In this document: piece by piece, positions 1 through 4,537 of the stretch
How the letters are laid out: each line of letters starts with the position of its first letter
Position numbering within the stretch: the first letter of the stretch is position 1
Assembly (NCBI GenBank): GCA_003133185.1
Contig: PKWF01000113.1
Span: 263 to 5,379, forward strand
Length of the DNA stretch: 5,117 nt
Direction of reading: 5' to 3'
Source: Vulcanimicrobiota bacterium
Lineage (GTDB): Bacteria > Vulcanimicrobiota > Vulcanimicrobiia > Vulcanimicrobiales > Vulcanimicrobiaceae
Translations under genes and position numbers: made by a program
The notes under the pieces: generated by a model
Told to the model about the DNA's origin: nothing
The model's input: the letters and a program-made list of their open reading frames with translations, nothing else
Databases searched by the model: none

Positions 1-1
1 A

Positions 2-349
2 CTGGCCGGCGGACGGCTCGAGCTGTTGCGGGAAGCGACGCGCGACCGCCTCCACCAGCCGTACCGAGCCCACGCCGTGCCGGGCTTGGCGGAGATCCTC
101 GAGCTCGAGGATCCGGCGCTCGTCGCCATCGCGCTGTCGGGCGCGGGGCCATCGGTGCTGGCGCTGGTTCGCGGCAATCCGGCGCGGATCGGTGAGCTGA
201 TCGCGGCAACCTTCGCTCGACACGGCGTGCGGAGCGCGGTGCTCGTGCTCCGCCTCGCCGCGAGCGGAGTGACGGTGACCGGCGGAGAGCGTACCGAGCG
301 AGCTAGAGGGTCCGCCTTCGGGCACGAGAACATCAGTGGCAATGGTTAG
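2..349 (+). CDS. thrB: Homoserine kinase, C-terminal part (cut by window start)
   Basis: The frame is open from base 2 to a TAG at 347-349, giving 115 residues; the start lies before the window. Homoserine kinase is a cytoplasmic GHMP-family enzyme that phosphorylates homoserine with ATP on the way to threonine. The visible part begins inside a helix and carries the family stretch DRLHQPYR (about visible residues 15-22), followed by VPGLAEIL and the GHMP motif LSGAGPSVLAL (about 44-54), whose glycines help bind nucleotide. The last 25 or so residues, after VTVTGG, are a charged tail of low similarity to anything I know. The N-terminal ATP-binding motif (PxxxGLGSS type) would lie upstream and cannot be checked. 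The next gene overlaps its stop, so the two are probably cotranscribed. Identification as ThrB rather than another GHMP kinase rests mainly on the DRLHQPYR segment. Confidence 0.9.
   Translation: MAGGRLELLREATRDRLHQPYRAHAVPGLAEILELEDPALVAIALSGAGPSVLALVRGNPARIGELIAATFARHGVRSAVLVLRLAASGVTVTGGERTERARGSAFGHENISGNG
94..113. repeat. Perfect 20-base palindrome inside thrB
   Basis: The left half GATCCTCGAG is followed directly by its reverse complement CTCGAGGATC. It does not extend further on either side. It encodes ILELED within the conserved part of homoserine kinase, so it may be a by-product of the Leu-Glu repeat and codon bias. Confidence 0.6.
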
Positions 350-761
350 CGTAAACGTCGGTTCGCCGGCCGGGATGTGCACCGTGGCGAACCCCGCGTT
401 TTACCGCTACGTCTTGCGCTTGGCCGAAGCGCCGCTCCACGCCAGCGCCGGCGACCGTGCCCAGCTCGACATGCTGGCCAACGTGCCGCACGCGTACGCC
501 GACGAGGAGGAGTGCTCGGGCGACGGCTGGCGCATCGTGCCGGCGATGTCGTACGAGGACTGGCCGGTGCTCGAGGCGACGCCCCAGCGGCTGCGGGCCG
601 CCTTTCAGACCGCGCGGCGGCTGCTGTGGAAGAACGCCGGGCCGGTCGGCATCAGCGCCGGCGACATGATCGCCGTCGACACCGAGATCGAATCGGTGCT
701 CAACGTGCTGCGCCAAGCCGAAGCCGGCGGTTTCAGCGTCAACGTCTCGTACGTCAGCTAG
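342..761 (+). CDS. Conserved-looking protein of unknown function, downstream of thrB
   Basis: I do not recognise this protein of 139 residues. It has the strong third-position GC bias of a real gene. No signal peptide, membrane segment or known motif is visible. It looks like a small soluble alpha/beta protein: an N-terminal segment with glycine and cysteine, a helix around NPAFYRYVLRLAEAPLH, an acidic patch (ADEEE), a Trp/Tyr-rich middle (DGWRIVPAMSYEDWPVLEA), then an amphipathic helix and a beta-like C-terminus (FSVNVSYVS). I chose ATG 342, which overlaps thrB by 8 bases. An in-frame GTG at 336 is equally possible and has the better spacing from a weak GAGA (326-329). Overlap with thrB implies cotranscription and translational coupling. 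Its TAG stop shares the CTAG at 758-761 with the stop of the opposing DoxX gene. Nothing shows that it acts in threonine synthesis. Confidence 0.75.
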   Translation: MVSVNVGSPAGMCTVANPAFYRYVLRLAEAPLHASAGDRAQLDMLANVPHAYADEEECSGDGWRIVPAMSYEDWPVLEATPQRLRAAFQTARRLLWKNAGPVGISAGDMIAVDTEIESVLNVLRQAEAGGFSVNVSYVS

Positions 762-1144
762 CGCAGTAGCACCCAGCTGCCGCCGTCCGTTGCCAGGATG
801 ACGAGCAGCATCGAGATCAGCGTCAGCTCGTAGGACCAGCCGCGTCCGTCCTTGCCCCAGAAGCCGGTCTTCCAGACGAAGATCTTCTTCTGCAGAGCGC
901 CGAGCATGATCAGCATTAACCCGATCGACGCCAACTGCGTGAGGAAGCCGATGATGACTGCGATTCCGCCGAGTAGTTCGGCCACTCCTAAGAAAACGAG
1001 CAAGCCCTTCGGCAGCTCCAGGCTCGTGCTTCGCGCCCCGGGACTCTTGAGGTCGTTATAGCCGCTATCGATGAAGACTAGGCCAGCCATCAGCCTAAGG
1101 AAGACGAGCGCGTAGGCGGTATAGGAATCCAGCCACGGAAACAT
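758..1144 (-). CDS. DoxX family integral membrane protein
   Basis: A 128-residue protein with four predicted membrane helices at about residues 9-27, 47-68, 69-86 and 106-120, the usual length and topology of the DoxX family. Family-like features are the RLMAGLVFIDSG segment in helix 1, GVAELLGGIAVIIGFLT in helix 2, and WSYELTL leading into helix 4. DoxX proteins are small inner-membrane proteins; some are tied to quinone or redox chemistry (the thiosulfate:quinone oxidoreductase small subunit gave the name), but most have no proven role, so no substrate is claimed. The ATG at 1144 has GGAAG (1158-1154) nine bases upstream. It lies 59 bases downstream of the LolA-like gene on the same strand and may be cotranscribed with it. 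Its TAG overlaps the stop of the opposing gene by four bases. Confidence 0.85.
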   Translation of the reverse strand: MFPWLDSYTAYALVFLRLMAGLVFIDSGYNDLKSPGARSTSLELPKGLLVFLGVAELLGGIAVIIGFLTQLASIGLMLIMLGALQKKIFVWKTGFWGKDGRGWSYELTLISMLLVILATDGGSWVLLR

Positions 1145-1153
1145 CGGTCACGG

Positions 1154-1158
1154 CTTCC
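1154..1158 (-). promoter_or_regulatory. Ribosome binding site of the DoxX gene
   Basis: GGAAG on the minus strand, nine bases before ATG 1144. It supports this start, which also leaves a short hydrophilic N-terminus before the first membrane helix. The 59-base gap upstream (1145-1203) also holds a TTGACG on the minus strand (1198-1193) that could be a -35 element, but no convincing -10 follows it, so I do not call a separate promoter. Confidence 0.5.
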
Positions 1159-1203
1159 GCGGCAAAACCATTTGGCCTGCGTCCTATCCTGACGTCAACA
1201 CGC

Positions 1204-1764
1204 CTATGGCATAGCAATCAGGACCTGCGCATTGTAGTTCGTATAATGGATCGAGATCGTTTGTTCGGATGACGCGATGCGAGCGACGACCGGAAGGTTA
1301 TCCGCGTTGATCCAGAGGGTTTCGTCGTAGGCACCAGACGTGTCGCGAAGCCGATATCCACGAAGTGGGGCCCCAGCGACGCTCTTGGTCCCGAGCGAGG
1401 TAATTGTAAAGAGCTTGTGGATATCGAGCTCCGGCGGTCCGGCGAGTTGCCAGGCCGCCACGAGCAGCACTTGATGCTCGGCTCCCTCGAAGGATCGCTG
1501 CCAGATCGCGCCGGCTCGCCTCGAATACTCGACGTCGCCCGCGAGCACGATCTCCGAGCGTGGCATCGTAATGTGAAAGCGGTTCGGAGCAGCGTATTTG
1601 ACGGTTGCAGTTTCGCCCGTATCGAAGCGCTCGACGGCAACGACCGAACGAACGTGCGTAAATGCTACGCGCATGGCGTTAACATCGGCATACGGATCGG
1701 CGGCCGCTGGGGCGCTCTGGCCGGTCAGCGCGAGGGCGGCGAGCAGGACCGAGAAGGTTTGCAT
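1204..1764 (-). CDS. Exported LolA-like / outer-membrane lipoprotein-sorting-like protein
   Basis: A 186-residue protein with a Sec signal peptide: hydrophobic residues about 4-14 (FSVLLAALALT) and a likely signal peptidase I site after APAAA, giving a mature start near Asp23. There is no lipobox cysteine, so the product should be soluble outside the cytoplasmic membrane. The mature part is beta-rich, with the pattern of LolA-fold proteins: a first segment on the effect on substrate (VAVERFDTGETATVKYAAPNR), a middle part with repeated aromatic strands (DVEYSRRAGAIWQRSF), and a typical C-terminal half with ETLWINADNLPVVARI then SIHYTNYN. The N-D-LPV and Y-x-N elements are common in this superfamily. 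Binding of a lipid or lipoprotein acyl chain is a family-based inference; true LolA function is not shown. The start at ATG 1764 follows a purine-rich AGAAAGAGAAG stretch. It lies upstream of the DoxX gene on the same strand. Confidence 0.65.
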   Translation of the reverse strand: MQTFSVLLAALALTGQSAPAAADPYADVNAMRVAFTHVRSVVAVERFDTGETATVKYAAPNRFHITMPRSEIVLAGDVEYSRRAGAIWQRSFEGAEHQVLLVAAWQLAGPPELDIHKLFTITSLGTKSVAGAPLRGYRLRDTSGAYDETLWINADNLPVVARIASSEQTISIHYTNYNAQVLIAMP

Positions 1765-1955
1765 GGCTTCTCTTTCTCGCTCTCGTGAAGGTCGTTATTG
1801 AACCGCGAGAGGGATTGTTTTTGTACCCGAGCGCCGGTCGCCCTAAGCGTGCCGCCGAAACGCTGCGCTGCACCCAGGCGGAGGCACGATTGCTTGGAGG
1901 CAGCGGCCTTTGTCAGACGCCGGACATGTTCGACAGCCGGTAGAATCGCCGCGGC
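1765..1955. other. Divergent intergenic region between the LolA-like and DsbA-like genes
   Basis: This 191-base stretch carries the promoters of two divergent genes. On the plus side a TAGAAT lies nine bases before ATG 1956. On the minus side I see only a weak candidate, TACAAA within an A-rich patch (about 1812-1822). A seven-base direct repeat GGAGGCA occurs at 1880-1886 and 1896-1902. I see no open frame with convincing coding character, no terminator hairpin and no known RNA family. Confidence 0.5.
1941..1946 (+). promoter_or_regulatory. -10-like element TAGAAT, possible leaderless promoter
   Basis: TAGAAT ends nine bases before the ATG at 1956. Transcription would start about two to three bases before, or at, the start codon. 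There is no Shine-Dalgarno sequence in the intervening CGCCGCGGC, which fits a leaderless mRNA. A TTGTCA at 1910-1915 is 25 bases away, too far for a standard -35 element. Confidence 0.4.
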
Positions 1956-2585
1956 ATGAAGCTGATCTTTTACTACGACGTTTGTTCGCAGTGGTCGTAC
2001 TTCGGCGACCTCACGTTGGACCGGTTGCGCGAAAGATACCGGAGCGACCTCGACGTCGAGTGGCGGATCGCCATGGTAAAGGACGGCGAAGCGATCGGAT
2101 ATACGGCGGAATCGCTTGGGTGGATGTACCGGCGATCGGAATCCATTACGGGCATCGCCGTTACGTCGAGGTGGATTCGCGGCAACGATCGCACGCTCGA
2201 CGCAAATCTTGCGGTGGCCGCTGCACAACAATTGGGGCACGACGTGCGTCGCGCGGTCGCCGAAGCGATACTCCTGCGTGGCGAACCGTTGGGCTCGCAC
2301 GCCGGTGCAGTCGCCGCAGTCTCGCAGATGATTGGCGCTACGCCCACGCAGCTCGAGGCTACGATGCGAGCGGTCGAGCCGGCTCTTCGCGAGAGCACGC
2401 TGGAGTTTCGCCGTCTGCCGGTCGCCGTCGTTCCAGCCTTTCTCATTCGCAACGAGATCGGCGACACCGCACTTCTTTCCGGTCTGTGCGAGTTCGAAAC
2501 GCTCGACCAGGTGCTCGCGGAAATGCTTCGTGCAGAACGCGGGTACGCTTCATTCGAGGCCGCCAACGGCCCAGCGCCGGCTTAG
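1956..2585 (+). CDS. DsbA-family thioredoxin-fold protein (HCCA isomerase / FrnE-like)
   Basis: A 209-residue protein with the layout of the DsbA-like group that includes 2-hydroxychromene-2-carboxylate isomerase, kappa-class glutathione transferase and FrnE. The first strand leads straight into the active-site region, YYDVCSQWSYFG (residues 6-17). In redox-active relatives this reads D-V-x-C-P-W-C-Y-x-G; here the two cysteine positions are Ser11 and Ser14, as in the isomerase and kappa transferase (S-P-Y-S). Cys10 lies just before the motif. A helical insert follows (about 80-150). The C-terminal thioredoxin half has the cis-proline segment VAVVPAFLI with Pro160. No signal peptide is visible, so it should be cytoplasmic. 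A glutathione- or thiol-dependent isomerase or transferase role is the best guess; a dithiol oxidoreductase is unlikely because the CxxC is absent. The stop overlaps the opposing lipoprotein gene by four bases. Confidence 0.75.
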   Translation: MKLIFYYDVCSQWSYFGDLTLDRLRERYRSDLDVEWRIAMVKDGEAIGYTAESLGWMYRRSESITGIAVTSRWIRGNDRTLDANLAVAAAQQLGHDVRRAVAEAILLRGEPLGSHAGAVAAVSQMIGATPTQLEATMRAVEPALRESTLEFRRLPVAVVPAFLIRNEIGDTALLSGLCEFETLDQVLAEMLRAERGYASFEAANGPAPA

Positions 2586-3031
2586 CGGCGCTTGCGCTCT
2601 ATGTGCAACGCGATAACGGCGATGGGTGGGCTGCCGGTACCACTTAGAACCGCGCTAAAGCCGCACTCGTTGGGGCCGGCGGTTAGCGCCTTGAAGCTGT
2701 ACACCACTTGCATGTATCCTGAAGGGTTTCCAAAGGGATGGCCGTGCTTCGTTGATATTTGGCCTTGCGTCTTGCAGTAAACAGGGTCCGTGAAATAGCC
2801 GTTGGGCCCCCAGTAAGTAAGAGTGGCTTTGGCGGCGGGCTTCGTCGGATAAGGCAAATTGAGTTTCTTCTTGTTCCAGTAGATGTTTCCAGACGAGTCA
2901 CGCCGTGCGCTAACGTCCGGTGTCGTTGCGCCCGTCGTCGCCGGCTGCGAACCGCCGCATCCCGATACGATCGCGGTGGCCACGCAGAGACTTAATGCGA
3001 ATCTGCTGAATCGAAGATGGTCGTATTTCAT
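2582..3031 (-). CDS. Small lipoprotein of unknown function, coupled to the Lrp-type regulator
   Basis: A 149-residue precursor with a lipoprotein signal peptide: positive N-terminus (K2, R7, R10), hydrophobic stretch about 11-22 and lipobox VSGC with Cys25 as the lipidated residue. A low-complexity Ser/Thr/Ala/Pro linker (about 26-45) leads to a domain of roughly 100 residues. That domain has an NIYWNKKKLNLPYP segment, TYWGPNGYF, and a C-terminal beta-like part (MQVVYSFKALTAGPNECGF, then GTGSPPIAVIALHI). Two cysteines in the mature domain, Cys86 and Cys123, could pair in a disulfide. I know no function for it. Its ATG overlaps the TGA of the regulator gene upstream (ATGA), and AAAGGA sits six bases before the ATG inside that gene, so the two are very likely one translationally coupled operon. 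Its TAA overlaps the stop of the opposing gene. Confidence 0.8.
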   Translation of the reverse strand: MKYDHLRFSRFALSLCVATAIVSGCGGSQPATTGATTPDVSARRDSSGNIYWNKKKLNLPYPTKPAAKATLTYWGPNGYFTDPVYCKTQGQISTKHGHPFGNPSGYMQVVYSFKALTAGPNECGFSAVLSGTGSPPIAVIALHIERKRR

Positions 3032-3540
3032 CGTTGTTCCTTTGTTAGCTTGTTGTCGCGGCGTTTCGCGCTGCCATCGTTCAGGCCGATCGGCGCGGCT
3101 TCGATTGAGGTAGAAAGCACGACGAGCGTGACGATGTGGATCGAGGCCGGTTCGAGATGGTTCAGCACTTCCTCGAGATGCGCTACGTCTTTAACTACCG
3201 CCTGTACGATGAACGAGAACTCGCCGGTGACGCGGTAGCAGGCGAGAATTTCCGGGCGCCCGCCGGCGACCTTGATAAAGCGGGCATCCGGGCCGTTCGG
3301 GCGCGCCAAAATAAAGGCGGTCACGGGAAAACCGAGCTTCTCGGCGCAGAGCCGCACCTGATAGCCCTCGATGACGCCGACTCGCTCCAGGCGCCGAATT
3401 CTTTCAGCGGCGCTGGTTGCCGAGAGGCCTACCGCCTTGCCGATCTCCGCAAAGGAATCGCGAGCGCTCCTCTGGAGCGCGCGGAGGATCGAGCAGTCGA
3501 GCGAGTCGAGAGCGTGAAAACGCGGGCTTTTTGCCGTGAT
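3028..3540 (-). CDS. Lrp/AsnC-family transcriptional regulator with no standard start codon
   Basis: About 165-170 residues, normal for an Lrp/AsnC regulator. The N-terminal winged-helix part reads LDSLDCSILRALQ, then SFAEIGKAVGLSATSAAERI (recognition helix region) and RRLERVGVIEGYQ, the classic order of this family. The C-terminal RAM (ligand and oligomer) domain includes GRPEILACYRVTGEFSFIVQ, then HLEEVLNHL and IHIVTLVVLST. Such proteins bind DNA as oligomers and commonly sense amino acids. The frame is open from 3579 but contains no ATG, GTG, TTG or CTG before the recognition helix; the first GTG, at 3357, would remove the whole DNA-binding domain. An AGGAGG (3547-3542) lies just before an in-frame ATC (3540) and ACG (3537). 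I set the start at 3540 as the nearest plausible boundary; the true start is uncertain. The last 16 or so residues are an unusual charged tail. It overlaps the lipoprotein gene at ATGA and diverges from the ATP-grasp gene. Confidence 0.75.
   Translation of the reverse strand: MTAKSPRFHALDSLDCSILRALQRSARDSFAEIGKAVGLSATSAAERIRRLERVGVIEGYQVRLCAEKLGFPVTAFILARPNGPDARFIKVAGGRPEILACYRVTGEFSFIVQAVVKDVAHLEEVLNHLEPASIHIVTLVVLSTSIEAAPIGLNDGSAKRRDNKLTKEQR
3038..3043 (-). promoter_or_regulatory. Ribosome binding site of the small lipoprotein gene
   Basis: AAAGGA on the minus strand, six bases before ATG 3031 and inside the last codons of the regulator gene. It fixes the lipoprotein start and supports re-initiation at the ATGA junction. 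Confidence 0.7.
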
Positions 3541-3541
3541 C

Positions 3542-3547
3542 CCTCCT
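3542..3547 (-). promoter_or_regulatory. Consensus Shine-Dalgarno AGGAGG before the Lrp-type gene
   Basis: A perfect AGGAGG on the minus strand, 1 base before in-frame ATC, 4 before ACG and 7 before GCA. Its position strongly supports translation of the full-length regulator from this area despite the lack of a standard start codon. Confidence 0.55.
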
Positions 3548-3578
3548 ATTTCAAGGCAGCGAGCCTTTTTTTCGCTGC

Positions 3579-3584
3579 ATTATG
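3579..3584 (-). promoter_or_regulatory. -10-like element CATAAT of the Lrp-type operon
   Basis: CATAAT on the minus strand matches the -10 consensus at five of six bases and sits about 31 bases before the AGGAGG. No good -35 is seen at the usual spacing; TTGTAA (3614-3609) is 24 bases away. An inverted repeat GCAGCG/CGCTGC (3556-3561 and 3573-3578) with an 11-base loop lies just downstream, at about the expected transcript start. Confidence 0.35.
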
Positions 3585-3609
3585 TATGTTCTCCGGTCGC
3601 TCGCACGCT

Positions 3610-3615
3610 TACAAT
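3610..3615 (+). promoter_or_regulatory. -10-like element TACAAT, possible leaderless promoter of the ATP-grasp gene
   Basis: TACAAT matches the -10 consensus at five of six bases and ends seven bases before the chosen GTG start at 3623, so the transcript would begin at or next to the start codon. The GGAG at 3618-3621 is only one base from the GTG, too close for normal Shine-Dalgarno use. The element overlaps the minus-strand promoter region of the regulator gene. Confidence 0.4.
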
Positions 3616-3622
3616 CTGGAGA

Positions 3623-4537
3623 GTGATCGACTGCACGCTGGTCACCTGCGAGAAGGTAGCCGACCTCGATCCCGACGACCGTTTGTTGATGCACGAGCTT
3701 CAAGCGCGCGGTCTGACGGTGTCGATTGAGAGCTGGAGCGACCCACGCGCGCAGTGGGGCGCGAGCCGCTTGTGCATCGTGCGCTCGACGTGGGACTACC
3801 ACGAGCGTTACGACGAGTTCATCGCTTGGGTTGAGCACGCGGCCTCTCTCACCGTCCTGAAAAACGATCCGCGCGTATTGCGATGGAATGCGCACAAGTC
3901 GTACCTTAAGGAACTCGAATGGCTCGGCGTGCCGATCGTACCAACGGCCTGGGTGTCGCGCGGCGAGCCCTGCGATCTGGCGGAGCTTGCCGAGACGCGC
4001 GGCTGGCATGACGTGGTTCTCAAGCCTGCGAGGGGTGCCGCGGCGCATCAAGTGACGCTCGTCCGTCGCGGCGCCGCGTCGTTTGCCGCAGGTCAGGCGC
4101 AGTTCGGGCAGTTGGCGCAAAAGCAGGATGTGCTCGTACAGCCATATTTACGCAGCGTCGTGGATTGGGGTGAACGGGCGCTGATCTTTTTTCGCGGACA
4201 CTACTCGCACGCGGTTCGCAAGAAGCCATTCGATACCGTCCTCGTTGTCGGCACGCGATCGTCGCTGGTCGAGCCGAAACCTGAAGAGCTCGATATCGCG
4301 GCCAGAGCGCTCGCGGGGGTGCCAGGCCGTCCGCTCTATGCGAGAGTCGATCTGCTGCGTGACGACGAGGATCGGGTCTGCGTAAATGAAGTGGAACTCA
4401 TCGAGCCCGGGCTCTATTTAGGCGTCCACGAGCCGGCGCGACGGCACTTCGCCGATGCCGTCGAGCGCGAACTACAGTTTGCTACGAAAACAAAATCTAG
4501 GAGGAGTCACCCATGCGTCATTTCTGGTCTGCAGTAG
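3623..4537 (+). CDS. ATP-grasp ligase, DcsG/RimK-like
   Basis: About 304 residues from GTG 3623. A GTG at 3536 would add 29 residues but would read through the promoter area and the regulator's start region, so I rejected it. The protein resembles the ATP-grasp group that includes DcsG of D-cycloserine synthesis. Group features are an N-terminal part with VTCEKVADLDPDD and IVRSTWDYHERYDEFIAWV (52-70), then LRWNAHKSYLKELEWLGVPI (86-105) with VPT. The ATP-binding core follows: VVLKPARGAAAHQ, with the nucleotide-binding lysine, and VLVQPYL. The catalytic part is GERALIFF, YARVDLLRD and VNEVELIEPGLYLG, whose acidic residues bind magnesium. Enzymes of this fold use ATP to activate a carboxylate and join it to an amine or similar nucleophile; the substrate here is unknown, and cycloserine synthesis is not implied since no partner genes are present. 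It diverges from the Lrp-type gene and overlaps the next lipoprotein gene by 25 bases. Confidence 0.85.
   Translation: MIDCTLVTCEKVADLDPDDRLLMHELQARGLTVSIESWSDPRAQWGASRLCIVRSTWDYHERYDEFIAWVEHAASLTVLKNDPRVLRWNAHKSYLKELEWLGVPIVPTAWVSRGEPCDLAELAETRGWHDVVLKPARGAAAHQVTLVRRGAASFAAGQAQFGQLAQKQDVLVQPYLRSVVDWGERALIFFRGHYSHAVRKKPFDTVLVVGTRSSLVEPKPEELDIAARALAGVPGRPLYARVDLLRDDEDRVCVNEVELIEPGLYLGVHEPARRHFADAVERELQFATKTKSRRSHPCVISGLQ
4499..4504 (+). promoter_or_regulatory. Consensus Shine-Dalgarno AGGAGG of the propeller lipoprotein gene
   Basis: A perfect AGGAGG eight bases before ATG 4513, inside the last codons of the ATP-grasp gene. It decides the lipoprotein start and shows that strong translation can begin while the upstream gene is still being read. 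Confidence 0.85.

Noticed and set aside
94..114. Cluster of common restriction sites (XhoI, SacI, BamHI types) suggesting a vector polylinker
   Set aside because: It lies in the unbroken, conserved reading frame of homoserine kinase, so it is natural coding sequence.
333..716. Minus-strand open frame opposite the gene after thrB
   Set aside because: His/Arg/Gly-rich with no domain pattern; the plus frame has better codon character and overlaps thrB in an operon-like way.
1193..1198. TTGACG on the minus strand as a -35 for a separate DoxX promoter
   Set aside because: No acceptable -10 lies 16-18 bases downstream, so a shared transcript with the LolA-like gene is just as likely.
1919..1936. 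GGACATGTTC as a LexA-type SOS box
   Set aside because: The half-sites are separated by two bases, not the four or seven of known LexA boxes.
1725..2300. Long minus-strand open frame across the 1765-1955 intergenic region
   Set aside because: It overlaps two better supported genes on different strands or frames and shows no family signal; high GC makes such empty frames common.
1910..2647. Long plus-strand open frame overlapping the DsbA-like gene
   Set aside because: It is Arg/Ser/Gly-rich without any domain pattern, and the overlapping frame encodes a recognisable thioredoxin-fold protein.
3028..3357. A 109-residue stand-alone RAM-domain protein starting at GTG 3357
   Set aside because: The frame continues upstream without a stop into a textbook Lrp DNA-binding domain with an AGGAGG before it, so the short form is very likely a start-codon artefact.
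3556..3578. GCAGCG/CGCTGC inverted repeat with a T-run as a terminator
   Set aside because: The T-run is in the loop rather than after the stem, the stem is only six pairs, and the site is at the start of an operon.
3536..3622. GTG 3536 as the start of the ATP-grasp gene, adding 29 residues
   Set aside because: The extension runs through the -10-like elements and the regulator's start region, has no family-like residues, and has no proper ribosome binding site; the family N-terminus fits GTG 3623.
3551..4120. Minus-strand open frame of 189 residues opposite the ATP-grasp gene
   Set aside because: Arg/His-rich composition typical of an antisense shadow; the plus strand has clear ATP-grasp motifs.
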